The notes below the pieces were generated by a model, which was given only the letters and a program-made list of their open reading frames with translations, did no database searches and was not told where the DNA came from. A DNA stretch of 64,000 nt from Roseateles violae (lineage in GTDB: Bacteria > Pseudomonadota > Gammaproteobacteria > Burkholderiales > Burkholderiaceae_C), in contig NZ_JAUHHC010000002.1 of the NCBI RefSeq assembly GCF_030410485.1, forward strand, positions 124,001 to 188,000. Direction: 5' to 3'. Made by a program: the position numbers and the translations under genes. Position 1 is the first letter of the stretch. Every line of letters starts with the position of its first letter. Below, in pieces: positions 16,102 through 25,222 of the stretch.

Positions 16102-17532
16102 ATGACCGCCACCCCCGCCGCCTCGGCCGACCCCTCCCGCTCCTTCGCCCGCCTGCCGCTGTCCGCGGCCATGCAGGCCAATCTGGCCCAGCATGGCTAT
16201 GTCGAGATGACCGCGATCCAGGCGGCCAGCCTGCCGCTGGCACTGGCCGGCCATGACCTGATCGCACAGGCGCAGACCGGTAGCGGCAAGACGGCCGCCT
16301 TCGCCCTGGCCCTTTTGCACCGGCTCGACGCCGCGCGCATGGAGCTGCAGGCGCTGGTGCTGTGCCCGACGCGCGAGCTGGCCGAGCAGGTGACGCAGGA
16401 GATCCGCCGGCTGGCACGGGCGGCCGACAATATCAAGGTGCTGACGCTGACCGGCGGCTCGCCGATGCGGCCGCAGATGGAGAGCCTGGCCTTCGGCGCC
16501 CATATCGCCGTCGGCACGCCCGGCCGCATCCTCGACCATCTGGAGCGCGAGAGCCTGGACCTGGGCCGGCTCAACACCCTGGTGCTGGACGAGGCCGACC
16601 GCATGCTGGACATGGGCTTCTTCGACGATATCGCCGCCGTCGCCCGCCGCGCGCCCAAGCAGCGTCAGACCTTGCTGTTCTCGGCCACCTATCCGGAGGG
16701 CATTGCCAAGCTCGCCGGCCAGTTCATGCGCGAGCCGAAGGAGATCAAGCTCGACCAGGCGAGGACCCAGACGCCGGCGCGGATCCGCCAGCTGGCCTAC
16801 GAGGTGGCGGAGACCGAGCGCCTGCATGCGGTCTCGCTGCTGCTGAATCATTTCCGACCGGCCAGCACGATCGCCTTCTGCAACACCAAGCAGCAGTGCC
16901 GCGACCTGGTCGACGTGCTGACGGGGCAGGGCTTCGTCGCGCTGGCCCTGCATGGCGATCTGGAGCAGCGCGAGCGCGACCAGGTGCTGATCCAGTTCGC
17001 CAACCGCAGCTGCTCGGTGCTGGTTGCCACCGACGTCGCGGCGCGCGGCCTGGACATCGCCCAGCTGGAATGCGTGATCAATGTGGACACGACGCCCGAC
17101 GCCGAGGTCCATGTGCACCGCATCGGCCGCACCGGCCGCGCCGGCGCCGAAGGGCTGGCGCTGACCCTGGCCAGCCTGGACGAGATGGGCCGCATCGGCC
17201 GCATCGAGCAGATGCTGGGCCGCGAATCGGTCTGGGAGCCGCTGGACAGCCTGACGCCGGCGCCGGGCGGCCCGTTGCTGCCGGCCATGGACACGCTGCA
17301 GATCCTGGGCGGCCGCAAGGAAAAAATCCGTCCCGGCGACATCCTGGGCGCGCTGACCGGCGAGGCCGGCTTCGAGGCGACGCAGATCGGCAAGATCAAT
17401 GTGACCGACTTCCACAGCTATGTGGCGGTGGAGCGCGGCATCGCCCGCGAGGCGGTCAAGCGCCTGTCCGAGGGCAAGCTGAAGGGCCGCAAGGTCAGGG
17501 TGCGGCGGCTGGCCGAGCTGGCCGCGGCGTGA
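16102..17532 (+). CDS. dbpA: ATP-dependent RNA helicase DbpA
   Basis: A 476-residue DEAD-box helicase. Seen in order: Q motif (FARLPLSAAMQANLAQHGY), motif I AQTGSGKT, Ia PTRELAEQ, GG, TPGRILDH, motif II DEAD, motif III SAT, motif IV/V (STIAFCNTKQQC; VATDVAARGLD) and motif VI HRIGRTGRAG. The C-terminal domain (about residues 400-476, IRPGDILGALTGEAG, IGKINVTDFHSYVAVE) is the DbpA RNA-binding domain that targets hairpin 92 of 23S rRNA. DbpA acts in late 50S subunit assembly. It is a single gene. Confidence 0.95.
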   Translation: MTATPAASADPSRSFARLPLSAAMQANLAQHGYVEMTAIQAASLPLALAGHDLIAQAQTGSGKTAAFALALLHRLDAARMELQALVLCPTRELAEQVTQEIRRLARAADNIKVLTLTGGSPMRPQMESLAFGAHIAVGTPGRILDHLERESLDLGRLNTLVLDEADRMLDMGFFDDIAAVARRAPKQRQTLLFSATYPEGIAKLAGQFMREPKEIKLDQARTQTPARIRQLAYEVAETERLHAVSLLLNHFRPASTIAFCNTKQQCRDLVDVLTGQGFVALALHGDLEQRERDQVLIQFANRSCSVLVATDVAARGLDIAQLECVINVDTTPDAEVHVHRIGRTGRAGAEGLALTLASLDEMGRIGRIEQMLGRESVWEPLDSLTPAPGGPLLPAMDTLQILGGRKEKIRPGDILGALTGEAGFEATQIGKINVTDFHSYVAVERGIAREAVKRLSEGKLKGRKVRVRRLAELAAA

Positions 17533-17660
17533 ACTTGTGCGCCGCCGGCTGGCGATCGGCGTAACAGCCGGTGTTTCACGCGACGTTTGCACGGATGCCC
17601 GGCGGCCACAGCCCCTACGCTTGCGTCAACGCCCGTCACCACTCGGACGTTGGAGCAGAC

Positions 17661-17879
17661 ATGAAGTACCTCGAATCGTCCTGTGCCAGCGAACCGCAGT
17701 TCCTGCTGCGATTTCAGTCGCTGTTCCATGCGGGCCGGGCGCTGACCTTTCCCTGCAATGCGCAGGGCGATGTCAGCATGGACGCGCTCAGCGAGCGCGC
17801 GCTGGAGAACTACCTGTTCGCCCGCGCCGTCATCGGCCACGAGTACGCGACCCCGGTCGTGCAGCGCTGCGAGGCCTGA
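17661..17879 (+). CDS. Small conserved protein of unknown function
   Basis: A 72-residue soluble protein. The sequence PQFLLRFQSLFHAGRALTFPCNAQG and MDALSERALENYLFARAVIGHEY looks like a conserved family I associate with Burkholderiales, without an assigned role. The start has a TTGGAG site nine bases upstream. It contains two Cys, and no membrane or signal segment. It stands alone between dbpA and the terminator before convergent glnS. Confidence 0.6.
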   Translation: MKYLESSCASEPQFLLRFQSLFHAGRALTFPCNAQGDVSMDALSERALENYLFARAVIGHEYATPVVQRCEA

Positions 17880-17898
17880 GCGGCCTCCCGATGAACAA

Positions 17899-17914
17899 GG
17901 GGCCCGCAGGCCCC
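17899..17914. terminator. Candidate bidirectional terminator hairpin
   Basis: GGGGCC-CGCA-GGCCCC forms a strong 6-bp GC stem between the converging small gene and glnS. The plus side has a CGTCCGTTTATTT tail. The minus side has a shorter CTTGTTC. T-tracts are weak, so intrinsic termination is probable but not certain. Confidence 0.45.
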
Positions 17915-17921
17915 CGTCCGT

Positions 17922-19709
17922 TTATTTGCCGAAGCTGTCGCGCAGCCCGGTGATCTTGTTGAACACCGGCTTGCCCGGCCGGTGATCGACGCGGTCGGCG
18001 ACGAAATAGCCGTGGCGCTCGAACTGCAGCCGGGTGTCGGCGGCAACCTCGGCCAGCGAGGGTTCCAGATAGGCGCTGACCACCTTCAGGCTGGCCGGGT
18101 TCAGCACCTCCAGGAAATCGCGGCCACCGGCATCGGGCTGGGCCTCGGTGAACAGACGGTCGTAGAGCCGCACCTCGGCCGCGACGGCCTCGTGCGCGCC
18201 GACCCAGGTGATCACGCCCTTGACCTTGACCGCATCGGCGCCCGGCGTGCCGCTCTTGGTGTCGGGCACGACGGTGGCCAGCACGGCGGTGATCTGGCCC
18301 TCGGCATCCTTCTGACAGCCCGTGCACTCGATCACATAGCCGTACTTCAGCCGCGCCTTGTTGCCCGGATAGAGGCGGTGGTAGCCCTTCACCGGCACTT
18401 CCATGAAGTCCTCGCGCTCGATCCAGACCTCGGGGCCGAGGCTGAACTGGCGCGTGCCCAGCTCCGGCAGATGCGGATGGGCCGGCGCGCTGCAGGGCTC
18501 GCGGTGCCCGTCGCTGCCGAAGAGCTCGGCCCAGTTCGTCAGCTTCAGCTTCAGCGGCTCCAGCACCGCGCTGGCGCGCGCCGCCTTGCCTTCCAGATCG
18601 GCGCGTAGATAGCCGTCCAGCACCGAGTAGTCCAGCCAGGCATTGGCCTTGGTCGTGCCCGAGCTGTCGACCATCGCGACGATGCTCTCCGGCGTGTAGC
18701 CGCGCCGGCGCATGCCCACCAGGGTCGGCATGCGGGGGTCGTCCCAGCCGTTCACATGGCCCTCGTCGACCAGCTGGCGCAGCTTGCGCTTGCTGGTGAC
18801 CACATAGCTGAGGTTGAGGCGGCCGAACTCGTACTGCTTGGGCAGCGGCCGGGCCAGCAGGCCGCCGTCGGCCAGCGACTCCAGCAGCCAGTCGTAGAAG
18901 GGGCGCTGGTCCTCGAATTCCAGCGTGCAGATGCTGTGGGTGATCTGCTCCAGCGCGTCCTCGATCGGGTGGGCATAGGTGTACATCGGGTAGATGCACC
19001 ACCGGTCGCCGGTGTTGTGGTGGGTGGCGCGGCGGATCCGGTACAGGGCCGGGTCGCGCAGATTGATGTTCGGCGATGCCATGTCGATCTTGGCCCGCAA
19101 GACCATGGAGCCGTCCGCATGCTGGCCGTCGCGCATCTCGCGGAAGCGCAGCAGGTTCTCCTCCGGCGTGCGGGCACGGAAGGGGCTGTCGGTGCCCGGC
19201 GTCGTGAAGTCGCCGCGGTTCGCGCGCATCTCCTCGGGCGTCTGCTCGTCCACATAGGCCAGGCCGGCCGAGATCAGGTACTCGGCGGCGCGGTACATGA
19301 AATCGAAGTAGTTGCTGGCGTAGAACAGGTGCGAGGTGTCGTTCGCGTCCCAGCTCCAGCCCAGCCAGGCGACCATTTCCTTGATCGCGTCGACGTATTC
19401 CTGCTCCTCCTTCTCCGGGTTGGTGTCGTCGAAGCGCAGATGGCAGACGCCGCCATAGTCGCGCGCCAGGCCGAAGTTCAGGCAGATGCTCTTGGCATGG
19501 CCGACATGCAGATAGCCGTTCGGCTCGGGCGGGAAGCGGGTGCGGATCTTGGCCGGATCGATCGGGCCGGCCGCCTGGTGGGCGGCGTCGCCGGGCGTGC
19601 CGGCGAAATGGCGGCCGGCGTTGGTGCCGGCCTCGAGATCGCGCTCGATGATGGCGCGCAGGAAGTTGCTGGGCTTGACCTGCAGGTCGTCGCTGTTCGG
19701 ATGGGACAT
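17922..19709 (-). CDS. glnS: Glutamine--tRNA ligase
   Basis: A 595-residue class I aminoacyl-tRNA synthetase that charges tRNA-Gln. The HIGH-like motif is PNGYLHVGHAKS (near residues 62-74). The FDDTNPEKE block follows. The KMSKS-like loop is VVTSKRKL (about 300-308). The C-terminal anticodon-binding domain holds FLEVLNPASLKVVSAYLEPS. The 595-residue length is somewhat longer than E. coli GlnS (554) because of about 40 extra N-terminal residues. The start MSHPNSDD is used, since upstream in-frame codons run into the neighbouring gene. Confidence 0.95.
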   Translation of the reverse strand: MSHPNSDDLQVKPSNFLRAIIERDLEAGTNAGRHFAGTPGDAAHQAAGPIDPAKIRTRFPPEPNGYLHVGHAKSICLNFGLARDYGGVCHLRFDDTNPEKEEQEYVDAIKEMVAWLGWSWDANDTSHLFYASNYFDFMYRAAEYLISAGLAYVDEQTPEEMRANRGDFTTPGTDSPFRARTPEENLLRFREMRDGQHADGSMVLRAKIDMASPNINLRDPALYRIRRATHHNTGDRWCIYPMYTYAHPIEDALEQITHSICTLEFEDQRPFYDWLLESLADGGLLARPLPKQYEFGRLNLSYVVTSKRKLRQLVDEGHVNGWDDPRMPTLVGMRRRGYTPESIVAMVDSSGTTKANAWLDYSVLDGYLRADLEGKAARASAVLEPLKLKLTNWAELFGSDGHREPCSAPAHPHLPELGTRQFSLGPEVWIEREDFMEVPVKGYHRLYPGNKARLKYGYVIECTGCQKDAEGQITAVLATVVPDTKSGTPGADAVKVKGVITWVGAHEAVAAEVRLYDRLFTEAQPDAGGRDFLEVLNPASLKVVSAYLEPSLAEVAADTRLQFERHGYFVADRVDHRPGKPVFNKITGLRDSFGK

Positions 19710-19758
19710 GGGCTTGGGCGGCCGCAGGAGCGACCGCCAGGGTGCTGGATCGGCCGAA

Positions 19759-20073
19759 TTATCGACCGACTTGCTGCCGACGGCGGCGCAGCGCCTCGAT
19801 TTCGCGTTCCAGCATCTGCTCGCGCAGGCCCATGCCCTGCAGCGAGACAAAGGTGACGATGCCGTGGATGGCCAGGCCCAGGCCCCAGCCCATCAGCGGG
19901 AACTGGTGCCAGCGCAGGCCGCCGCCATAGCGGCTGTTGAGCAGGTACAGGCCGGTGTTGACCAGCAGGAAGACCAGCGCATGGATGGCGAAACCGGTCT
20001 TGATGCCGACGCGGCGGGCGGCCGTGCGGCGCAGCTGGCGTTCTTCCAGATCGAGCGGGGCGGTGGTGTTCAT
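19759..20073 (-). CDS. 2TM domain-containing membrane protein
   Basis: A 104-residue protein matching the 2TM domain (PF13239-like). It has a basic N-terminal helix (EERQLRRTAARRVGIKTGF), then two membrane helices at about 30-47 (IHALVFLLVNTGLYLL) and 60-78 (GWGLGLAIHGIVTFVSL), and an Arg-rich C-terminal helix (REIEALRRRRQ). Related domains occur fused to LytS-type histidine kinases. Here it lies 154 bases downstream of a LytTR response regulator on the same strand. A sensory accessory role is inference. glnS follows 49 bases on. Confidence 0.75.
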   Translation of the reverse strand: MNTTAPLDLEERQLRRTAARRVGIKTGFAIHALVFLLVNTGLYLLNSRYGGGLRWHQFPLMGWGLGLAIHGIVTFVSLQGMGLREQMLEREIEALRRRRQQVGR

Positions 20074-20186
20074 CGGGCGTTCTCCTGTCGGTGGGTCGTC
20101 GATGGGAGTGATTCTGGGCAGCGGCGGCTGCCACGGCGACGGCTTTGCGACCAATGGCGCCGCGGCTTCGCCAACGGCGGCCCCAT

Positions 20187-20222
20187 GGCGCGAACGGCGC
20201 GAACGGCGCGAACGGCGCGAAC
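20187..20222. repeat. Four tandem copies of a 9-bp unit (GGCGCGAAC)
   Basis: Four perfect head-to-tail copies of GGCGCGAAC end five bases before the stop of the response-regulator gene, so they are in its 3' non-coding flank. The 9-base unit keeps frame if read through. Function unknown; it could be slippage-prone. Confidence 0.85.
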
Positions 20223-20227
20223 GCGGC

Positions 20228-21052
20228 TTAGAGCCCCTTGAACTGGTGCGCGTGCAGGCGGCTGACCGCCAGCTTCTCGGGGCGGCCGCGCAGATGCAGG
20301 CTGATGCGGCCGCCCTCGTCGCGCACCGCGCGCTCGATCGCGTCCGCGCGCACGATCAGGCTGCGATGCACCTGCCAGAAGCGCTGGCCGTCCAGCTGCG
20401 GCAGCAGCTCGCGCAGCGAGATCCGCAGCAGATGCTCCCTGTCGGCGGTCAGCACCCGCACGTATTTGTCGGCCGCCTCGAAGTACAGCACCTCGTCGAT
20501 GGGCACCATCAGGATCTGGTTGCCGACGCCGACCTGCAGCAGGCGCAGCGGTGCCGCCGGGGCCGCCGGCGCGCCCTGGCCCAGCAGGGCGCGCAGCTGC
20601 TCGACGGCCGACTCCAGCGCCGAGGGGGGGGACGCCGTGGAGGCGGCCGCCGCGCGCTGCGCCAGCGCCGTCTTCAGGCGCTGGCAGGTTTGCGCAAGGC
20701 GCTCGGGCTGCACCGGCTTCAGCACATAGTCGATCGCCGCCTGCTCGAAGGCGCGCAGCGCGTACTGGTCATAGGCGGTGACGTAGACCAGCAGCGGGAA
20801 GGGCGTGCCATCGTCGGGCCAGTCCTCGGCCAGCTCGGCGGCCGCCTCCAGCCCGCTCAGGCCCGGCATGCGGATGTCCAGGAACAGGATGGCCGGCCGC
20901 CGGGCCAGCGCCATATCGACCGCCTCACGGCCGTGGGCGGCCATCGCGACGATCTGCAGCTCGGGCCAGCAGCGCGCCAGCTCCTGGCGCAGGTTCTCGG
21001 CCAAGAGGGCCTCGTCTTCAGCAATCAGGGCGGTGGGGGTCATGGCGCTCAT
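20228..21052 (-). CDS. LytTR-family response regulator
   Basis: A 274-residue DNA-binding response regulator. The receiver domain spans about residues 6-125, with acidic pair E12/D13, phosphoacceptor D59 (LFLDIRMPG) and conserved VTAYDQYALRAFE and VLKPVQPERL. The LytTR DNA-binding domain spans about 175-274 (VLYFEAADKYVRVLTADREH, FWQVHRSLIVRADAIE). LytTR regulators bind direct repeats upstream of their targets. The start overlaps the stop of the histidine kinase by four bases. The linker (residues 130-160) is rich in Ala, Pro and Ser. Regulated genes cannot be read from the sequence; the adjacent kinase is the natural partner. Confidence 0.88.
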   Translation of the reverse strand: MSAMTPTALIAEDEALLAENLRQELARCWPELQIVAMAAHGREAVDMALARRPAILFLDIRMPGLSGLEAAAELAEDWPDDGTPFPLLVYVTAYDQYALRAFEQAAIDYVLKPVQPERLAQTCQRLKTALAQRAAAASTASPPSALESAVEQLRALLGQGAPAAPAAPLRLLQVGVGNQILMVPIDEVLYFEAADKYVRVLTADREHLLRISLRELLPQLDGQRFWQVHRSLIVRADAIERAVRDEGGRISLHLRGRPEKLAVSRLHAHQFKGL

Positions 21053-22149
21053 GGCAGGGGCAGGGTGATGGTGGCGACGGTGCCGGCCGGCTCGGCGGGC
21101 GCGAGGCTCAGCGCGGCGGCGCTGCCGTAGCGGGTGGCCAGGCGCTCGCGCACCTGGTGCAGCCCGAATCGGGTGCCATCGCCAGCCGGCGCCTGCAGGC
21201 CGACGCCGCCGTCGCGCACCTCCAGCACGAGCCGCTCGCCGGCCAGCCGCGCGCTGACGCGCAGCTCGCCGCCGGCGATGCTGGGCTCCAGCCCATGCTT
21301 GATCGCGTTCTCGACCAGCGGCTGCAGCAGCAGCGGCGGCACCGGCAGCTCGGCCAGCTCGGCCGGCAACTCGAGCACCGGCCGCAGCCGGGCGCCCATG
21401 CGCAGCTGCAGCAGCGCCAGATAGTCGGCGATGCGGGTGAATTCCTCGCGCAGCGAATGGTTCATACCGCTGCGCGAGGCGGTCAAGGTCGCGCGCAGAA
21501 AGCCGATCAGCTGGTCCAGCATCTGCTGCGCGCGCGGCGGGTCCATGCCGATCAGGACGCGCAGATTGGCCAGGGTGTTGAACAGCATATGCGGCTCGAG
21601 CTGCGATTCGAGCAGGCGCAGCTGGTGCTCGGCCGCCTGGCGCTGCGCCGTCTGCGCCCGGGCCTCGGCGGCGCTCAGGCGGCCGCGGTGGACGAAGTAG
21701 AAGGTCAGGCCCAGGCCCGGGACCAGCGAGATCAGCATGATGGACAGACCGCGGCGCAGGCCGCTGTTCAGCACGCCGGACTCCTTGAAGCCGGTGATCC
21801 AGTTGCCCAGCTCGACGCCGGCGCTGTAGCCGGCGATGGTGCCGATCAAGAGGCTGATCAGCATCAGCGGCCAGCCGGGCCAGCCCTCGTGCAGGCTTTC
21901 GTCGCCGGGGCGCCAGCGCAGCATCAGCCGCGCGGCGGAAAGTCGCAGCGCCTGCACGAAGACGGCGCAGCAGGCGGTGATCGTGAAGCAGTAGATCAGG
22001 GTCGGCCCGGGCCGCTGGCCGAACAGCAGGATCAGGCCCAGCGCGACGCCCAGCGCGATGACGATGATGATCAGCAGCTGGCGCATCAGCCAATGTCCGA
22101 TCTCGGCCGGGCTCTTGCGGGCGATCAAGATCGGGCTCTGTGCATTCAT
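21049..22149 (-). CDS. LytS-type sensor histidine kinase (His_kinase domain)
   Basis: A 366-residue membrane histidine kinase of the LytS/YpdA/AlgZ type (PF06580). Four membrane helices lie at about 24-44, 50-70, 95-112 and 136-153. The phosphoacceptor is H187 in ESQLEPHMLFNTLANL, followed by the ATPase block PLLLQPLVENAIKHGLEP and GVGLQAPAGDGTRFGLHQVRERL. It overlaps the response regulator and the upstream membrane gene by four bases each. No extracellular sensory domain is obvious, so the signal is probably sensed in or near the membrane. Confidence 0.88.
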   Translation of the reverse strand: MNAQSPILIARKSPAEIGHWLMRQLLIIIVIALGVALGLILLFGQRPGPTLIYCFTITACCAVFVQALRLSAARLMLRWRPGDESLHEGWPGWPLMLISLLIGTIAGYSAGVELGNWITGFKESGVLNSGLRRGLSIMLISLVPGLGLTFYFVHRGRLSAAEARAQTAQRQAAEHQLRLLESQLEPHMLFNTLANLRVLIGMDPPRAQQMLDQLIGFLRATLTASRSGMNHSLREEFTRIADYLALLQLRMGARLRPVLELPAELAELPVPPLLLQPLVENAIKHGLEPSIAGGELRVSARLAGERLVLEVRDGGVGLQAPAGDGTRFGLHQVRERLATRYGSAAALSLAPAEPAGTVATITLPLP

Positions 22150-22664
22150 CGGGCCGATTGTGTCGCAGCCGCCGGCCGATCCGCCTGGGCCAGGATGGCG
22201 CGCGAGCGGGCCAGGAAGGCGCCGCTGATCGCGCCGAACAGCAGGCTGAAGCCGGCGGCCACCGGGGCCAGGCCGGCCAGCTCGGGCCGCAGCGCCAGCG
22301 CCATGCCCAGCGCAAACTTGGCGGCGAAGATCGCCAGCATCAGCGTCAGCGGCAGCCAGCTGCCGGGCACGAAGAAGTGCCCGGTCTCAGGCTGGTAGCG
22401 CACGCCCTGCGGCCAGCCGGCGCCCTTCAGCAAGGCCAGGCTGGCGGCCAGGCCGGCGGCCCAGGCCAGCAGCGGCAGCGCCCGCGCACCAAAGGCCGAA
22501 TCGATGCCCCACAGACCGAAGGCGGCCCAGGCCAGCGGCAGCAGCAGCAGGCGAGGGCGGCTCATCAGCCGGTCACGGCTCTGGATCAGGCCCATCACGA
22601 GGATGAAGGCGAGGATGGCCCAGACCCAGACGGGGATATGAGCGAGGATGGTGCTGATCGGCAT
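22146..22664 (-). CDS. Multi-pass membrane protein (DUF6622-like)
   Basis: A 172-residue protein with about five hydrophobic helices (VWVWAILAFILVMGLI, RLLLLPLAWAAFGLWGI, LLAWAAGLAASLALL, SWLPLTLMLAIFAAKFALGMAL, LAPVAAGFSLLFGAISGAFL). It resembles a family I remember as DUF6622. No catalytic motif is visible. Its stop overlaps the histidine kinase start by four bases, so it is probably translated together with the two-component pair and may act as its sensory or effector partner. Confidence 0.6.
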   Translation of the reverse strand: MPISTILAHIPVWVWAILAFILVMGLIQSRDRLMSRPRLLLLPLAWAAFGLWGIDSAFGARALPLLAWAAGLAASLALLKGAGWPQGVRYQPETGHFFVPGSWLPLTLMLAIFAAKFALGMALALRPELAGLAPVAAGFSLLFGAISGAFLARSRAILAQADRPAAATQSAR

Positions 22665-22791
22665 GGCGGGCTCCGGTGTGACGAGGTGGCGCCATCGTGC
22701 CGGCCGGCCGGGCGCTGGCCCAGCGCGCTGCGACGAAGCGCCGCCGGCCGGCGCCAGCGGCTGCCATCGGTCGCCAGCGGCGGCTGCTTGC

Positions 22792-24330
22792 TCAGCGCTT
22801 GCGAGCGCGGCCGCTGCTGGCCGCGCCGCCCAGGATGCTGCCCAGCACGCCGCGGATGATCTCGCGGCCCACAGTCGAGCCCATGGTGCGGATGGCCGAC
22901 TTGGCCGCCGCCTCGGCCAGACCCTCGCGGTGGCCGCCGCGCGGGCCGGTGCTGCCGAACAGCACGTCCTTCAGGCCGTCGAGCAGGCCGCCGCCACTGC
23001 TGCTGCCCTCGGCCGGGGCGCCGCCGCCCGGTGCGGTCTGCACGCCACCGCCGGCTGCGGCGGGCTGGCGCAGCTTCTCGTAGGCCGATTCGCGGTCGAC
23101 CGCTTTTTCATAGACGCCGGCGACCAGCGAATTGGCGATCAGGGCCTGGCGCTGCTCGGCCGTGATCGGCCCGATCTGGCTGCCCGGCGGCAGCACGTAG
23201 ACGCGCTCGGTGATGCTGGGCCGGCCCTTCTCGTCCAGCAGGCTGACCAGCGCCTCGCCCACGCCCAGCTCGGTGATCGCCGCGGCGATGTCCAGCCCTG
23301 GCTTGGCCCGCATGGTCTCGGCCGCCGCCTTGACCGCCTTCTGGTCGCGCGGGGTGAAGGCGCGCAAGGCGTGCTGGACGCGATTGCCGAGCTGGCCCAG
23401 CACGGTGTCGGGGATGTCCAGCGGGTTCTGCGTCACGAAATAGACGCCGACGCCCTTGCTGCGCACCAGGCGCACGACCAGTTCGATGCGCTCGACCAGG
23501 GCCTCGGGCGCCTCCTTGAACAAGAGATGCGCCTCGTCGAAGAAGAACACCAGCTTGGGCTTGTCCAGGTCGCCGACCTCGGGCAGGGTCTCGAACAGCT
23601 CGGACAGCATCCACAGGAGGAAGCTCGCATAGAGCCGCGGCGCGTTCATCAGCTGGTCGGCGGCCAGGATGTTGACGACGCCCAGTCCGCCCTCGGTTTG
23701 CATGAAGTCGGCGATGTTCAGCATCGGTTCGCCGAAGAACTTGTCGCCGCCCTGGGCCTCGATCTGCAGCAAGCCGCGCTGGATCGCGCCGATGGAGGCG
23801 GCCGAGACATTGCCGTACTGCGTGGTGAACTGGGCCGCGTTGTCGCCGACATGCTGCAGCATTGCGCGCAGGTCCTTCAGGTCGATCAGCAAGAGGCCGG
23901 CATCGTCGGCGATCTTGAACACCAGCTGCAGCACGCCCTGCTGGGTCTCGTTCAGGGCCAGCATGCGCGCCAGCAGCAGCGGCCCCATATCGGAGACGGT
24001 GGCGCGCACCGGATGACCCTGCTGGCCGAACACGTCCCACAAGGTGGTCGGGCAGGCGATCGGTGCTGGCGCGTCGAGGCCGCGCTCCTTCAGCGTCGCC
24101 AGCAGCTTGTCGCTGGGCTTGCCGGGCTGCGAGATGCCGGTCAGATCGCCCTTCACATCGGCCAGGAAGACCGGCACGCCCAGCTTGGAGAAACTCTCCG
24201 CCAGGGTCTGCAGGCTGATCGTCTTGCCGGTGCCGGTCGCGCCGGTGATCAGGCCGTGGCGGTTGGCCAGGGCGGGCAGGAGCAGGCATTCGGTCCCATC
24301 GCGACGGGCCAGCAGAATCGGGTCGGGCAT
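22792..24330 (-). CDS. HerA-like ATPase (DUF853 family)
   Basis: A 512-residue P-loop ATPase of the DUF853/HerA-like group. Walker A is GATGTGKT (residues 30-37). Walker B is LVFFFDEAH near residue 266, followed by the HerA/FtsK-type [34 protein letters not shown]. The C-terminus (about 420-512) has a glycine-rich linker and a small basic tail (SSGRARKR). Proteins of this family are annotated as putative helicases but their role is not established. It is divergent from yebC with an 87-base gap and no co-transcribed partner. Confidence 0.85.
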   Translation of the reverse strand: MPDPILLARRDGTECLLLPALANRHGLITGATGTGKTISLQTLAESFSKLGVPVFLADVKGDLTGISQPGKPSDKLLATLKERGLDAPAPIACPTTLWDVFGQQGHPVRATVSDMGPLLLARMLALNETQQGVLQLVFKIADDAGLLLIDLKDLRAMLQHVGDNAAQFTTQYGNVSAASIGAIQRGLLQIEAQGGDKFFGEPMLNIADFMQTEGGLGVVNILAADQLMNAPRLYASFLLWMLSELFETLPEVGDLDKPKLVFFFDEAHLLFKEAPEALVERIELVVRLVRSKGVGVYFVTQNPLDIPDTVLGQLGNRVQHALRAFTPRDQKAVKAAAETMRAKPGLDIAAAITELGVGEALVSLLDEKGRPSITERVYVLPPGSQIGPITAEQRQALIANSLVAGVYEKAVDRESAYEKLRQPAAAGGGVQTAPGGGAPAEGSSSGGGLLDGLKDVLFGSTGPRGGHREGLAEAAAKSAIRTMGSTVGREIIRGVLGSILGGAASSGRARKR

Positions 24331-24417
24331 GGGGGCTCCAGGGCGGCAGATTAAAATTGCAGTCTATCCAACTAGAAACGGGTCGCAGATCGGGCGCCCG
24401 ACCAGGAGCTAGAGCCA

Positions 24418-25143
24418 ATGGCTGGTCATTCCAAATGGGCCAATATTCAGCATCGCAAGGGTCGCCAGGACGAGAAGCGCGGCAAGATCTGGACGCGCAT
24501 CATCCGTGAGATCACCGTCGCGGCCCGCCAGGGCGGCGCCGATATGTCGGCCAACCCGCGACTGCGCCTGGCCGTGGACAAGGCCAAGGCGGCGAACATG
24601 CCGGCCGACCGCATCAAGTACAACGTCGACAAGGCCAGCGGCAACCTGGAAGGCGTCAGCTACGAGGAAATCCGCTACGAGGGCTATGGCATCGGCGGCG
24701 CGGCCATCATCGTCGACACGATGACCGACAACCGCGTGCGCACCGTGGCGGAGGTGCGACACGCCTTCAGCAAGTATGGCGGCAATATGGGCACCGAGGG
24801 CGCCGTCGCCTTCCAGTTCAAGCATTGCGGCCAGCTGCTGTTCGCGCCCGGTGCTTCCGAAGACAAGATCATGGAGGTGGCGCTGGAGGCCGGCGCCGAG
24901 GACGTGATCAGCGATGACGACGGCGCGATCGAGGTGCTGACGGCACCGGCGGACTTCGAGAAGGTGCGCGACGCGCTGGAGGCCGCCGGTCTGAAGGCCG
25001 AGATGGCCGAGGTGACGATGCGGCCCGAGAACGAGATCGAACTGGCCGGCGAGGAGGGCGCAAAGATGCAGAAGCTGCTGGATGTGATCGAGGACCTGGA
25101 CGACGTGCAGGCGGTCTATCACAACGCGAGCATCGCCGAATGA
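24418..25143 (+). CDS. yebC: YebC/PmpR family DNA-binding regulator
   Basis: A 241-residue protein matching YebC along its length: [65 protein letters not shown] and the acidic C-terminal YEADVE-like segment. YebC proteins are conserved regulators; some control quorum-sensing genes, and recent work links members to translation of proline-rich stretches. A purine-rich GACCAGGAGCTAGAG segment precedes the ATG. Divergent from the HerA-like gene; purD follows after a repeat-like intergenic element. Confidence 0.92.
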   Translation: MAGHSKWANIQHRKGRQDEKRGKIWTRIIREITVAARQGGADMSANPRLRLAVDKAKAANMPADRIKYNVDKASGNLEGVSYEEIRYEGYGIGGAAIIVDTMTDNRVRTVAEVRHAFSKYGGNMGTEGAVAFQFKHCGQLLFAPGASEDKIMEVALEAGAEDVISDDDGAIEVLTAPADFEKVRDALEAAGLKAEMAEVTMRPENEIELAGEEGAKMQKLLDVIEDLDDVQAVYHNASIAE

Positions 25144-25145
25144 TG

Positions 25146-25217
25146 CGCCCCCACGCTCGTAGTCACTCGCTGCCCCCCGCGGGGGTGCCCGCCCTTCTTG
25201 GGACGGCCCTGCGGAGG
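25146..25217. repeat. GC-hairpin intergenic repeat element (Comamonadaceae-like)
   Basis: The yebC-purD gap contains GCCCCCACGCTCG, then TCGCTGCCCCCCGCGGGGG with a 12-bp palindrome CCCCCGCGGGGG at 25174-25185, then GCCCTTCTTGGGACGGCCC. Strings like this recur in many intergenic gaps of Comamonadaceae and Rubrivivax-type genomes, from memory. It includes the purD ribosome-binding site (GGAGG). Only one copy is in this window. Confidence 0.5.
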
Positions 25218-25222
25218 TCGGC

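Noticed and set aside
15127-17592. A long minus-strand open frame across dbpA and the TPR-gluzincin gene
   Set aside because: It spans two convincing plus-strand genes and its composition (Arg, Gln, Ala, Pro rich) is that of a shadow frame.
20187-20222. CRISPR-like repeat
   Set aside because: The unit is 9 bp, with no spacers and no cas genes; it is a simple tandem repeat.
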